From NCBI GenBank assembly GCA_022826345.1, contig JAJDVB010000023.1, forward strand, positions 1-64,000: a stretch of DNA of 64,000 nt, read 5' to 3'. A program made the translations under genes and the position numbers. Numbering within the stretch: position 1 is the stretch's first letter; each line of letters opens with the position of its first letter. The stretch comes from Alphaproteobacteria bacterium (GTDB lineage: Bacteria > Pseudomonadota > Alphaproteobacteria > UBA828). Shown here piece by piece: positions 16,795-25,410 of this stretch. The notes under the pieces are model-generated. The model was given only the letters and a program-made list of their open reading frames with translations, did no database searches and was not told where the DNA came from.

Positions 16795-16924
16795 GCCTCC
16801 TGCTCCCGGTCGTGGGCGGGTTGGACAGGCAGAATAGCCGCAGCCATGTGCTCGGGCCATCGGTCCCCGATCCGTGCTAGGTTCCCGCGCATCGGTGCTG
16901 CGAAAGGGCGGGGAGCAACAAAGC

Positions 16925-17794
16925 ATGAAAGAGTTGGGCAAGCGGGGGGTCTGGATATTCCCGGATGCGCCATCGGCGCGCGAGGTCGCGAGCTTTGCGC
17001 AGGCGGCGGAAGGCCTGGGCTACGACGCGCTCTGGTATCCCGAGGGCACGGGCTTCGAGAGCCTCAGCTTCGCCGCCTTCGTGCTGTCGGAGACGGAGCG
17101 GCTCTGCGCCGCGAGCGGCATCGCCAACATCTATGCGCGGGACGCGGTGGCTGCGGTCTCCGGCCACGACACCCTCAACCACTTCTATGGCGACCGCTTC
17201 GTGCTCGGACTCGGCGTCTCCCACATTCCGCTGGTGGAGGGTTTCCGCGGGCATACTTACAACAGGCCCGTGGCAACCATGCGCGCCTACCTCGACGCCA
17301 TGGAAGCCGCCGATGTGGCCATCCCTGCGCAGGAGCGGAACGTCGTGCTCGCCGCTCTTGGCCCCCGCATGCTGGCGCTGGCTGCGGCGCGCACGCGGGG
17401 CGCGCATCCTTACAACGTGACGCCCGAGCACACCGCGCGGGCGCGGGAGATCGTGGGGCCCGACGCCTGGCTCTGCGTCGAGCAGAAGGTCTGCGTCACC
17501 AACGAGGCATCGACGGCGCGCAACGTCGCGGCGCAGACGCTTGGGATCTACATGCCGCTCACGAACTACCGCAACAACTGGCTCAGCCTCGGCTTCGGCG
17601 AGGACGAGCTGGGCGAGCGGGGCAGCGACCGCTTCCTCGATGCCATGGTTGCCTGGGGCAAGCCCGAGGCCGTGCGCGTGCGGATCAGGGAGCACTTCGA
17701 CGCGGGTGCCAGCCACGTTTGCATCCAGCCGCTCGACCCGGCAGGCAGCACCGCGCCCGACCTGAACGCGGTCGAGGCCCTCGCAGCGCTCTAA
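16925..17794 (+). CDS. Luciferase-like (LLM class) oxidoreductase
   Basis: The 289-residue bacterial-luciferase-type TIM barrel has RGVWIFPDAPSAREVASFAQ, LGYDALWYPEGTGFESLSF, ASGIANIYARDAVAAVSGH and FVLGLGVSHIPLVEG. It resembles the group annotated TIGR03620 (F420-dependent by name), but cofactor choice between F420 and FMN cannot be decided here. These enzymes oxidise alcohols, or oxygenate small substrates. The start has GGGGAGCAAC upstream; a longer start at 16874 is less likely. It is divergent from the DMFase genes and 85 bp upstream of the TPP enzyme, probably in one unit with it. Confidence 0.83.
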   Translation: MKELGKRGVWIFPDAPSAREVASFAQAAEGLGYDALWYPEGTGFESLSFAAFVLSETERLCAASGIANIYARDAVAAVSGHDTLNHFYGDRFVLGLGVSHIPLVEGFRGHTYNRPVATMRAYLDAMEAADVAIPAQERNVVLAALGPRMLALAAARTRGAHPYNVTPEHTARAREIVGPDAWLCVEQKVCVTNEASTARNVAAQTLGIYMPLTNYRNNWLSLGFGEDELGERGSDRFLDAMVAWGKPEAVRVRIREHFDAGASHVCIQPLDPAGSTAPDLNAVEALAAL

Positions 17795-17879
17795 GCATGC
17801 GGCAACCGCGCCGCTTCGCCCCGCGCCGGGGCGACCGACGCGCGCGGACATCGATGATGTGGACAGTGGGGAGGCCAGC

Positions 17880-19532
17880 ATGACCGGCGCCGATCTCCTG
17901 GTGAAAATTCTGAAGGCGGAAGGGGTCCGCCAATGCCTCTGCTTCCCCATGACCCCGATCATTGAGGCGGTGGCGCGTGCCGGGATGCGCGTCATCACCA
18001 CGCGGCAGGAGCGGGTGGCCGGCAACATGGCGGATGGCGTCTCACGTTCCACTAACGGCCGCGAGATCGGCGTCTTCACGGTGCAGGCGCTGGCAGGGTC
18101 GGAGAACGCGTTCGCCGGCGTCGCCCAGGCGCACACGGATTCGTCGCCGGTGCTGTTCCTCCCCGGCCACCCCGGCACGTCCTACGTCGATCAGCCGCCC
18201 ACCTTCGACAGCAAGGCGAATTACGCCGCCACCACGAAGATGGCGCAGAAGGTGCTGGCCGCCGACCACATGCCGATCAAGCTGCGCCAGGCCTTCACGG
18301 CGCTCCGCTCCGGCCGGCCGCAGCCGGTGATGCTGGAGTTGCTGGGTGATGCGTGCGCGGGCGAGGTGAATGGTGCTCCCGAGTACACGCCGGTCAGGCG
18401 CATGCGCTCCGCCGCCGACGAAGGCGCGGTGCGGGAGGCGGCCGAGCGCCTGCTCGCCGCCGAGACACCGCTGATCTGGGCGGGCCAGGGCGCGCTTTGG
18501 GCTGAGGCGAGCGACGAGCTTCGCGAGGTCGCGGACCTGCTCGGCGCGCCCGCGATGACAACGCTGCAGGGCAAGAGCGCGATCCCCGAGGCGCATCCGC
18601 TGGCGGCGGGCGTGGGCGCTCTCTCCACCACCGCCATGGCCGCGCATTACTTGCAGACGAGCGACTGCGTGCTCGCCGTGGGCTCCAGTCTGACCCGCGC
18701 CCCCTTCACGCCGGTGATCCCGGACGGCAAAACCATCATCCACGCGACCGTGGATCCCATCGACATCAACAAGGAGTATCCGGCCGCCGTCGGCGTCGTG
18801 GCCGACGCCAAGCTGTTCCTGGGCCAGCTTGCCGCCGAGCTCAGACGGCATGTGGGCGATGGCCGCGCGGAACACCGCGCCGAGACCGCCGATACCATCG
18901 CCCGCATCAAGGCCGAGTGGCATGCCGAATACGAGCCGCTCTTCGCCGACGATTCGGCGCCGATCAACGGCTACCGCATGATGCGCGAGCTCTGGTCGGT
19001 GCTCGACCCGGAGACGACGATGCTCACCCACGAATCCGGCGCCTCGCGGGACATCCAGAGCGTCTTCTATGAATCAGGCCCGCCGCGCAGCTATCTCGGC
19101 TGGGGCCAGTCCTCGCAGCTTGGGTTCTCCCTTGGCCTCGCCATGGGCGCGAAGCTCGCGAACCCCGACAAGCTGGTGGTCAACGTGATGGGCGACGCCT
19201 CGGTGGGTATGACCGGCATGGACTGGGAGACCGCGTCGCGCAACGACATCCCGATCCTCACCGTGATCAAGCACGATTCGATCTTCTCGGGCTACGACCG
19301 CAACATCCCCGAGGCCTCGGCTCGCTTCGAGGCGAACCGGCAGAAGGGCGACTACGCGACCATCGCGGCGAGCCTCGGCTGCCATGCCGAGACGGTGACC
19401 GAACCCAAGGCGCTCAGGCCCGCGCTGGAGCGCGCGATCCGCGCCACGAACGAGGGCCAGCCGGCGGTGGTGGACGTCATCACCGCCGAGACCCGCAAGC
19501 TCTCCCGCCTCGCGCCGACCTCGATCGGCTAG
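17880..19532 (+). CDS. Thiamine-diphosphate-dependent enzyme (acetolactate-synthase-like)
   Basis: The 550-residue protein has the three-domain layout of the POX/ALS family. The N-terminal pyrimidine domain includes TTRQERVAGNMADG with the catalytic Glu in RQER; the central domain contains ETPLIWAGQGALWAEAS; the C-terminal diphosphate domain has MGDASVGMTGMDWETASRNDIPIL, the GD...N metal-binding motif. Members decarboxylate 2-oxo acids or oxalyl-type CoA esters; the specific reaction is unknown. GGGGAGG precedes the ATG at 17880. It is followed by two SDR genes, so a 2-oxo acid to carbinol sequence is possible. Confidence 0.88.
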   Translation: MTGADLLVKILKAEGVRQCLCFPMTPIIEAVARAGMRVITTRQERVAGNMADGVSRSTNGREIGVFTVQALAGSENAFAGVAQAHTDSSPVLFLPGHPGTSYVDQPPTFDSKANYAATTKMAQKVLAADHMPIKLRQAFTALRSGRPQPVMLELLGDACAGEVNGAPEYTPVRRMRSAADEGAVREAAERLLAAETPLIWAGQGALWAEASDELREVADLLGAPAMTTLQGKSAIPEAHPLAAGVGALSTTAMAAHYLQTSDCVLAVGSSLTRAPFTPVIPDGKTIIHATVDPIDINKEYPAAVGVVADAKLFLGQLAAELRRHVGDGRAEHRAETADTIARIKAEWHAEYEPLFADDSAPINGYRMMRELWSVLDPETTMLTHESGASRDIQSVFYESGPPRSYLGWGQSSQLGFSLGLAMGAKLANPDKLVVNVMGDASVGMTGMDWETASRNDIPILTVIKHDSIFSGYDRNIPEASARFEANRQKGDYATIAASLGCHAETVTEPKALRPALERAIRATNEGQPAVVDVITAETRKLSRLAPTSIG

Positions 19533-19603
19533 CCTCGCGACTCTTCTCCGCGCGCGACCCGGCGCGCGTGCGAGAGCCGCAGCAACGACGGAACGAGACT
19601 ACG

Positions 19604-20365
19604 ATGGGAAGGTTGGACGACAAGGTCGCGGTGGTGACCGGCGGCTCGCGCGGCATCGGTGCCGCCATCGCGCGCCGCTTCGGTGCGGAGGGTGCACGCG
19701 TGGCCGTGGTCTACCAGGCGGCGGCCGAGGCCGCCGATGAGGTCGTGGCGTCGATCGAGACTGCCGGCGGCGAAGCCACCGCGATCCGCTGCGACGTGGC
19801 GCAGACCGAGGCTTGCGGCGCCATGGCGGAGGACGTAGCGGCGGCCTTCGGCGGCGCCGACATCCTCGTCAACAATGCGGGCATCCACCTGCTGACCGAC
19901 CTCGGCCAGACTACCGAGGACCAGTGGGACCGGCAGATGGACACCAATGTGAAGGGCGCCTACTTCGCAGCGCAGGCGCTGCTGCCGCAGATGATGGTGC
20001 GCGGCGGCGGCAAGATCATCAACATCGGCTCGATCGTCGGCGAGACCGCCATCATGCGCTCGGCGGTCTATTGCGCCAGCAAGGGCGCGCTCAAGCTGAT
20101 GACCAAGTCGCTGGCGCTCGACCTGCGTCCGCACAACATCCAGGTGAACACCCTTTCGCCCGGCTGCGTCGCGACCGACATGAACGCCCGCTACCGGGTC
20201 GAAATTGAGGGCTATGCCGAATCCCTGCAGGGCCGCTTCGGGCCGGGCGATCCGTGGATGACGCCCGACGACATGGCGGGCACCGCCCTCTATCTGGCGT
20301 CCCCGGATTCCGATACGGTCACCGGCGCCAACATCATGGTGGACAAAGGCTATTCCGCCTACTGA
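19604..20365 (+). CDS. SDR-family oxidoreductase (FabG-like), tandem copy 1
   Basis: This is a 253-residue classical short-chain dehydrogenase with TGGSRGIG (residues 12-19), NNAG (90-93), Ser143 in NIGS, and catalytic Tyr156-x3-Lys160 (YCASK). The C-terminus ends VDKGYSAY. It is nearly the same protein as the next gene, with the same length and most residues shared, so the pair arose by tandem duplication. FabG-like SDRs reduce or oxidise 3-oxoacyl groups or other alcohols with NAD(P). The ATG at 19604 is chosen because the conserved MGRLxDKVAVVTGG opening begins there. Confidence 0.9.
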   Translation: MGRLDDKVAVVTGGSRGIGAAIARRFGAEGARVAVVYQAAAEAADEVVASIETAGGEATAIRCDVAQTEACGAMAEDVAAAFGGADILVNNAGIHLLTDLGQTTEDQWDRQMDTNVKGAYFAAQALLPQMMVRGGGKIINIGSIVGETAIMRSAVYCASKGALKLMTKSLALDLRPHNIQVNTLSPGCVATDMNARYRVEIEGYAESLQGRFGPGDPWMTPDDMAGTALYLASPDSDTVTGANIMVDKGYSAY

Positions 20366-20425
20366 CCCGCTCGGCAAGAATGCGACGTGGCCGGTACGCC
20401 GGCGCAACCAGAGGACAAGACCAGG

Positions 20426-21187
20426 ATGGGAAGGCTGAACGACAAGGTGGCAGTGGTGACGGGCGGCTCACGCGGCATTGGTGCCGCCATCGCGCGCCGC
20501 TTCGGTGCCGAGGGCGCGCGCGTTGCCGTGGTCTACAAGGCGGCGGCCGAGGCTGCGAACGAGGTCGTGGCGGACATCAAGGCTGCCGGCAGCGAGGCCA
20601 CCGCCATCCGCTGCGACGTGGCGCAGACGGCGGCGTGCAACGCCATGGCGGACGCCGTGGCGGAAGCCTTCGGCGGCGCCGACATCCTCGTGAACAACGC
20701 GGGCATCTACCTGCTGACGATGCCGGGCGAGACCAGCGAGGACGAGTGGGACAGCCAGATGAACACCAACGTGAAGGGCGCCTACTTCGCAGCCCAGGCG
20801 TTGCTGCCGCAGATGATGGCCCGCGGCGGCGGCAAGATCATCAACATCGGCTCGATCGCGGGCGAGACCGGAATCCCCGCCTCGGCCGTCTACTGCGCCA
20901 CCAAGGGCGCCATCAAGCTGATGACCAAGTCGCTCGCGCTTGACCTGCGCCCGCACAACATCCAGGTGAACAGCCTCTCGCCGGGCTGCGTCGAATCCGA
21001 CATGAACGCCGGCTACCGGGCAGAACTTCAGGAATTCATGGATGCGCTGCAGGGCCGCTTCGGCGTCGGCAATCCGTGGATGGTGCCGGAAGACATGGCG
21101 GGCACCGCCGTTTATCTGGCGTCGTCCGACTCCGACACCGTCACGGGCGCCAACGTCATGGTGGACAACGGCTACTCGGCGTTTTGA
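20426..21187 (+). CDS. SDR-family oxidoreductase (FabG-like), tandem copy 2
   Basis: The 253-residue SDR has the same motif positions as its upstream twin: TGGSRGIG (12-19), Tyr156-x3-Lys160 in YCATK. Differences cluster around 95-110 (IYLLTMPGETSEDE), around 145-155 and around 175-200 (AGYRAELQEFMDALQG), the last being the substrate-lid area in SDRs, so the copies may differ in substrate. The spacer between the two genes is 60 bp. It ends five bases before the stop of the convergent molybdopterin oxidoreductase gene. Confidence 0.9.
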   Translation: MGRLNDKVAVVTGGSRGIGAAIARRFGAEGARVAVVYKAAAEAANEVVADIKAAGSEATAIRCDVAQTAACNAMADAVAEAFGGADILVNNAGIYLLTMPGETSEDEWDSQMNTNVKGAYFAAQALLPQMMARGGGKIINIGSIAGETGIPASAVYCATKGAIKLMTKSLALDLRPHNIQVNSLSPGCVESDMNAGYRAELQEFMDALQGRFGVGNPWMVPEDMAGTAVYLASSDSDTVTGANVMVDNGYSAF

Positions 21188-21192
21188 GCTAC

Positions 21193-23568
21193 CTACCCGC
21201 TATGTGCGGCCGAAGGCTCCAGTCGGCAGGGGTAGGCCCTGAGCGGCACGCAGCCGCCGATAGGATCGAAGGTTTCGTTGCCGATCGCCGCGTTCAGATT
21301 GGCGCCGTCGGTGGTCGAGTAGCCGGGGAGCGAGAGCTCCTCGCAGGCCTGCCACCAGCCGTGCGTGGCGCTCACCACCTGGGGATGAAGCTTCGCGGCA
21401 AAGCGGGCCCGTCCCCGCAGCGTGCCGTGGGGCGTGGTCAGCGCAACCCAGTCGCCCTCGCCGACCTCGTGAGCGGCAGCCGTCTCCGGGTTGATGTCCA
21501 CCATGGGGTCCGGCTCGTGCCGCCTGAGCGACGGCAGATTGCGGTTCATGCTGTGCATGAAGTGCGGTGACTTGCCGCCGGTCAGCACCAGCGGGAAGGC
21601 CGCCGCCCGGTCCCCGTCGCCGTCGTCGAGCACCGTCTCGACATAGTCGGGCAGCGGGTCGTAGCCGTGATTGAGGAAGTGCTCGGCGTAAATCTCGACC
21701 TTGCCGGTCGGTGTGTCGAAGCCGGCCGGGACGCCGTCGACGGGCTCGGCGTACTTGCGCCGGCGTACCGGTTGCGCCGTCGAGAGGCCCCGCGGCGCCG
21801 CCCGCAGCTCCTCCAGCGTCAGGCCGCTCGGCTCGATGCGGTACTGCATAGCCGCATCGATGTCGCCCTGCCAGAACAGGTTGCCGAGGCCCAGGCGCTC
21901 GGCCAGCGCGAAGGCAATCCAGGTGTCGGAGCGGGACTCGCCCCGGGCCTCCACGGCGGCGGGACGGAGCTGGAGCCACGCGCTCGCCTCGTCGTCCACC
22001 AGGAAGTCGGTGCAGAGGCCTTCGCGCTCGAAGGCCGAGGCGACCGGCAGAACGATGTCCGCATACTGTGCCGTCGGGGTCATGAAGAGATCGGCGTGAA
22101 CCATGAACTCAAGCGCGGCAAGCGCCTGGGCGCCGCGTGCACCGTCGGCGTGGGAGTGGAGGATGTTCTTCCCGAAGTTCACGAACGCGCGCACCGGGTA
22201 AGGCCGTTGCTCGAGGATTGCATCGTAGAAGACGTCGGTGTTGATCCAGCCCTCGGTTTCGGGGCCGAGCGGCCGCTCCGCAAGCCCGATCGTCTTGCCG
22301 CGCAGCGTCTCCGGCAACAGGTCCATGCTCATTACGTCGTTCGTCGGGACCTTGGCGTGCACCACGCTGCCGCCGTCGTCGTCGAAGCTCCCGGTGAGCG
22401 CATAGAGCAGCGCGACGGCGCGGTTGGTCTGGCCCGCGTTTGCCTGCATCTCGAGCCCGGTCCAGGAATGGAGCGAAACCGGCCCCGACGTGCCGATGAG
22501 TCGCGCCGTCTCGCGCACCTGCGCCGCCGGAACGTGGGTGATGGCCTCGACACGCTCGGGCGGATAGCGCCGGCAGAGCTCCGCATAGAGGTCGAAGGCG
22601 GGGCGGCAGGCGAAGGTGCCGCCGGCGCCCTCGATCTCGTAGCGGCCTTCCAGCGCGAGGTCGGCATCCTCGCGCTCGTAGGCCCCGCGCCCGCCGTCGT
22701 AGCGAATCGGCGCGCCCGCCGCGCTGTCCCAGGCGACGCGCTCGGCGGAATCACCGCCCTCGTCGAGGTCGGCGCCGGTGAGGAAGCGGCCGGTGTCCTC
22801 GCGCACCAGGAGCGGGCCGTTGGTCCAGCGTGTGACGAAGGCGCGATCGAACAGGTCCTCGTCGATCATCACGCCCGCCAGGCCCAGCGCCAGCGCCCCG
22901 TCGCTGCCCGGGCGCACGCGGAGCCACTGATCGGCCTTGACCGCGAGGCCGGCATGGCGCGGGTCGATTACCACGAGCTTGGCGCCGCGCGCCTTGGCGC
23001 GCGCGACCCGGGTGCCGTGGGCGAGCCAGGTCGCACTCGGGTTGTGCCCCCAGAGGATGACGCAGCCGGTGCGGGGAAGATCAGGCACGGGCAGCGGCAC
23101 GCCGAAAGTCTGGGCGAAAAACATGTCCTTGCCGAAGCCGCACAACTCCATCGCGATCACCGCGTTGGAGCTGCCGAAGGCGCGGCGCAGGCGCTCGACC
23201 CAGACAAAGCCGTCCTGCATCGCGGTGCCGGCCGTCGTCGTGATGCCGAAGGCGACCGACTCCGAGCCGGACTCGTTCGCGAGCCGCGTCAGCGTCTCGG
23301 CGATGGTATCGAGCGCCTCGTCCCACGAGATTTGCTGCCAGCCGGGATCGTCATCGCCTTTCGGTCGCGTCCGCTTCATCGGGTGGAGCAGGCGGTCTGG
23401 GCTATGCACCAGCTCGGGCGCGGCGCGCCCTTTGGCGCAGAGCGCCTGGCCCGTGGGGTGCTCCGGATCGGGCTCGACCGCGACGAGGCGGCCGTCCTCC
23501 ACCGTGGAGATGCAGCCGCAGCGCGACCAGCAGAGGGCGCAAAAACCGTGGACTCGTTCGGTGGCCAT
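21193..23568 (-). CDS. Molybdopterin-dependent oxidoreductase (DMSO reductase family) with [4Fe-4S] site
   Basis: The 791-residue protein opens with Cys10-x2-Cys13-x3-Cys17-x26-Cys44 (HGFCALCWSRC and QALCAKG), the [4Fe-4S] site of the DMSO-reductase superfamily. It then shows WDEALDTIAETL, LWGHNPSATWLAHGTRVARAKARGAKLVVIDPR (in segments) and a C-terminal molybdopterin-binding domain with LVLTGGKSPHFMHSMNRN and TTPHGTLRGRARF. A Cys in AMELCGFGKD may be the metal ligand. There is no Tat signal, so it is probably cytoplasmic. Such enzymes hydroxylate or reduce many substrates; this one lies 28 bp downstream of a hyuB gene and may be in the same operon. Confidence 0.87.
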   Translation of the reverse strand: MATERVHGFCALCWSRCGCISTVEDGRLVAVEPDPEHPTGQALCAKGRAAPELVHSPDRLLHPMKRTRPKGDDDPGWQQISWDEALDTIAETLTRLANESGSESVAFGITTTAGTAMQDGFVWVERLRRAFGSSNAVIAMELCGFGKDMFFAQTFGVPLPVPDLPRTGCVILWGHNPSATWLAHGTRVARAKARGAKLVVIDPRHAGLAVKADQWLRVRPGSDGALALGLAGVMIDEDLFDRAFVTRWTNGPLLVREDTGRFLTGADLDEGGDSAERVAWDSAAGAPIRYDGGRGAYEREDADLALEGRYEIEGAGGTFACRPAFDLYAELCRRYPPERVEAITHVPAAQVRETARLIGTSGPVSLHSWTGLEMQANAGQTNRAVALLYALTGSFDDDGGSVVHAKVPTNDVMSMDLLPETLRGKTIGLAERPLGPETEGWINTDVFYDAILEQRPYPVRAFVNFGKNILHSHADGARGAQALAALEFMVHADLFMTPTAQYADIVLPVASAFEREGLCTDFLVDDEASAWLQLRPAAVEARGESRSDTWIAFALAERLGLGNLFWQGDIDAAMQYRIEPSGLTLEELRAAPRGLSTAQPVRRRKYAEPVDGVPAGFDTPTGKVEIYAEHFLNHGYDPLPDYVETVLDDGDGDRAAAFPLVLTGGKSPHFMHSMNRNLPSLRRHEPDPMVDINPETAAAHEVGEGDWVALTTPHGTLRGRARFAAKLHPQVVSATHGWWQACEELSLPGYSTTDGANLNAAIGNETFDPIGGCVPLRAYPCRLEPSAAHSG

Positions 23569-23596
23569 GATGTGCGTCTCCCTGTGATCGGCGCGG

Positions 23597-25390
23597 CTAC
23601 GCCGCGCGGCGCTCGCCCCTGAGCGCCTCGGTGGCCGCGAGGTCGACGGCGCGCTCTTGCGCGTCGATCACCACGCCGTATGCGGCGCGCGCCTCGTCGA
23701 TCGAGATGTAGTCGTCGAGAACGTCGTCGAGAACCTGCTCCACCGGGCGGGCCATGGGGTCGCCCCAACCGCCGCCGCCGCCGGTCTCGATGCGGAAGGC
23801 CTCGCCCGGCGCGAAGCGATAGGCGGCGAGCAACGGGTTGTGCCACGTGCCGTCAGCCGCCAGACCGCCGATCACCTCGGCAGAGCCGTCGGGCCCGAGC
23901 TTGCAGAGCCGCTGCGCCCTGCTTTCCTGCCCGCCCTCGACACCGGGGCTGCCCGCGAGGGTCCGCGAGGTCTCGATGCTGAGCTCCGCGTTCCCGTTGA
24001 AGCGGAACTGGAGCCTCGCGCCGAGTCCGCCCCGGTGGGTGCCGGGCCCCGCCGAATCCTGCCGCAGGTCGAACGCTTCGTAGACGATGGGGTAGCAGAG
24101 CTCGGCGACCTCGGCCGAGAGGTTCATGCAATTGCCTGTGGGGTCGAACCTGACGCTGGCGCCGTCCATGTCGTTCATGCCGCCCCAGCCGCCGGCGGGC
24201 AGGTCGGAGAACACGGTTTGGCGCCGGGTCTCGGGGTCGGTCACGGCGCAGACTAGCCAGTTCACGTCCGACATGGTGCCGCCCGTCGCGTCTTGCGGCA
24301 TGGCCTGGCTCATCGCCAGCCAGATCGAGCTGTTGATCTTGGCGGCGGTGACCGTGGTGCAGCCGATGGTCGGCGCGGGCCACTTGGCGTTGAGCCAGCA
24401 ATCGTCCGGCAGCACGATGTCGACGGCGTCGAACAGGCCGGCGTTGGCAGGCGCCTCGGGGCAGAGGTAGAAGCGCAGCGCCAGATAGGTGGCCGAGAAC
24501 GTGTTGGCAAGCGGTGAGTTGATCGCGCCCACGCATTGCGGGTCCGACCCGGTGAAGTCGACGGTCATCTTCTCGCCGTCCACGACGATCTTGACGGCAA
24601 GCTTGATGGGCTCTTCGCTGAAGCCGTCGGTGTCGACGAAGTCGGTCACCGCGTACTCGCCGTCGGGGATCGCCTCGATGCGGCTGCGGCTGATGCGGTT
24701 GGTGTAGGCGATCAGCTCGCGCATGGCGATCTCGACCGTCTCCAGGCCGTAGCGGTCAACCGCGCGGTTGAACTCCTGCTCGGCGACCTTCAGTGCCCCC
24801 ATGTGGGCCTGGATGTCGCCCTCGATGTATTCCGGGCAGCGCGTGTTGTTCTTGATCAGCGCCAGCAGGTCCTGGTTCATCTCGTATTCGTTGAAGAGCT
24901 TGAGCGGCGGGATGCGCAGCCCTTCGCCGGCGATGTGCGTGCCGAAGGATTGCCCGCCGGCGGCGCCGCCGCCGAGGTCCTGCCAGTGCCCCCGGCTCAC
25001 GGCAAAGCCGAGCAGCTTCTCGTCGCTGAAGATCGGCATCGTGAACGTGGTGTCGGGAATATGCGTCCCGCCCTGGAAGGGATCGTTCAGGACCACAACG
25101 TCACCGGGGCGGAGCGTCTCCTTGCCATACTTGTTGACCGATTCCTGGGCGGCGAAGTGCATCGCCGCCATATGGATCGGGCAGCCCGGCGATTGGGAGA
25201 CGAGGCGGATGTCCGAATCGTAGACGGCGTTGGAGTAGTCGAGGATGTCGCTCAGGATCGGCGAGAACGCGGTCTTTTGGAGCACCTTGCTCATGCGCTC
25301 GCAGCAGAAATCGAAATGGCTGCGCAGGACCTCGAAGGTCACCGGATCGAGACCCCTGATCTCCGATGCGTTGTGTCTGACTGTATCCAT
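23597..25390 (-). CDS. hyuB: Hydantoinase B / oxoprolinase family subunit (HyuB)
   Basis: The 597-residue protein has the HyuB opening DPVTFEVLRSHFDFCCERM, then LNDPFQGGTHIPDTTFTMPIF and QNSPG-type SPGCPIHMAAMHFA in the N-terminal half, and GGGGGWGDPMARPVEQVLDDV with LDDYISIDEARAAYGVV at the C-terminus. HyuB with HyuA makes ATP-dependent hydantoinases, 5-oxoprolinases and acetone or acetophenone carboxylases. This HyuB is clearly of a different branch from the three copies at 29.7, 44.0 and 52.8 kb. Its start is 20 bp downstream of its hyuA partner. Confidence 0.92.
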   Translation of the reverse strand: MDTVRHNASEIRGLDPVTFEVLRSHFDFCCERMSKVLQKTAFSPILSDILDYSNAVYDSDIRLVSQSPGCPIHMAAMHFAAQESVNKYGKETLRPGDVVVLNDPFQGGTHIPDTTFTMPIFSDEKLLGFAVSRGHWQDLGGGAAGGQSFGTHIAGEGLRIPPLKLFNEYEMNQDLLALIKNNTRCPEYIEGDIQAHMGALKVAEQEFNRAVDRYGLETVEIAMRELIAYTNRISRSRIEAIPDGEYAVTDFVDTDGFSEEPIKLAVKIVVDGEKMTVDFTGSDPQCVGAINSPLANTFSATYLALRFYLCPEAPANAGLFDAVDIVLPDDCWLNAKWPAPTIGCTTVTAAKINSSIWLAMSQAMPQDATGGTMSDVNWLVCAVTDPETRRQTVFSDLPAGGWGGMNDMDGASVRFDPTGNCMNLSAEVAELCYPIVYEAFDLRQDSAGPGTHRGGLGARLQFRFNGNAELSIETSRTLAGSPGVEGGQESRAQRLCKLGPDGSAEVIGGLAADGTWHNPLLAAYRFAPGEAFRIETGGGGGWGDPMARPVEQVLDDVLDDYISIDEARAAYGVVIDAQERAVDLAATEALRGERRAA

Positions 25391-25410
25391 GGCCTTGACC
25401 CCTTAAGCGC

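Noticed and set aside
16925..17794. Firm call of F420 dependence for the luciferase-like oxidoreductase
   Set aside because: No F420 biosynthesis gene is visible and FMN-dependent relatives look the same at this level.
21667..23622. 651-residue plus-strand frame opposite the molybdopterin oxidoreductase
   Set aside because: No recognisable motif, and the opposite strand has [4Fe-4S] and molybdopterin-binding motifs.
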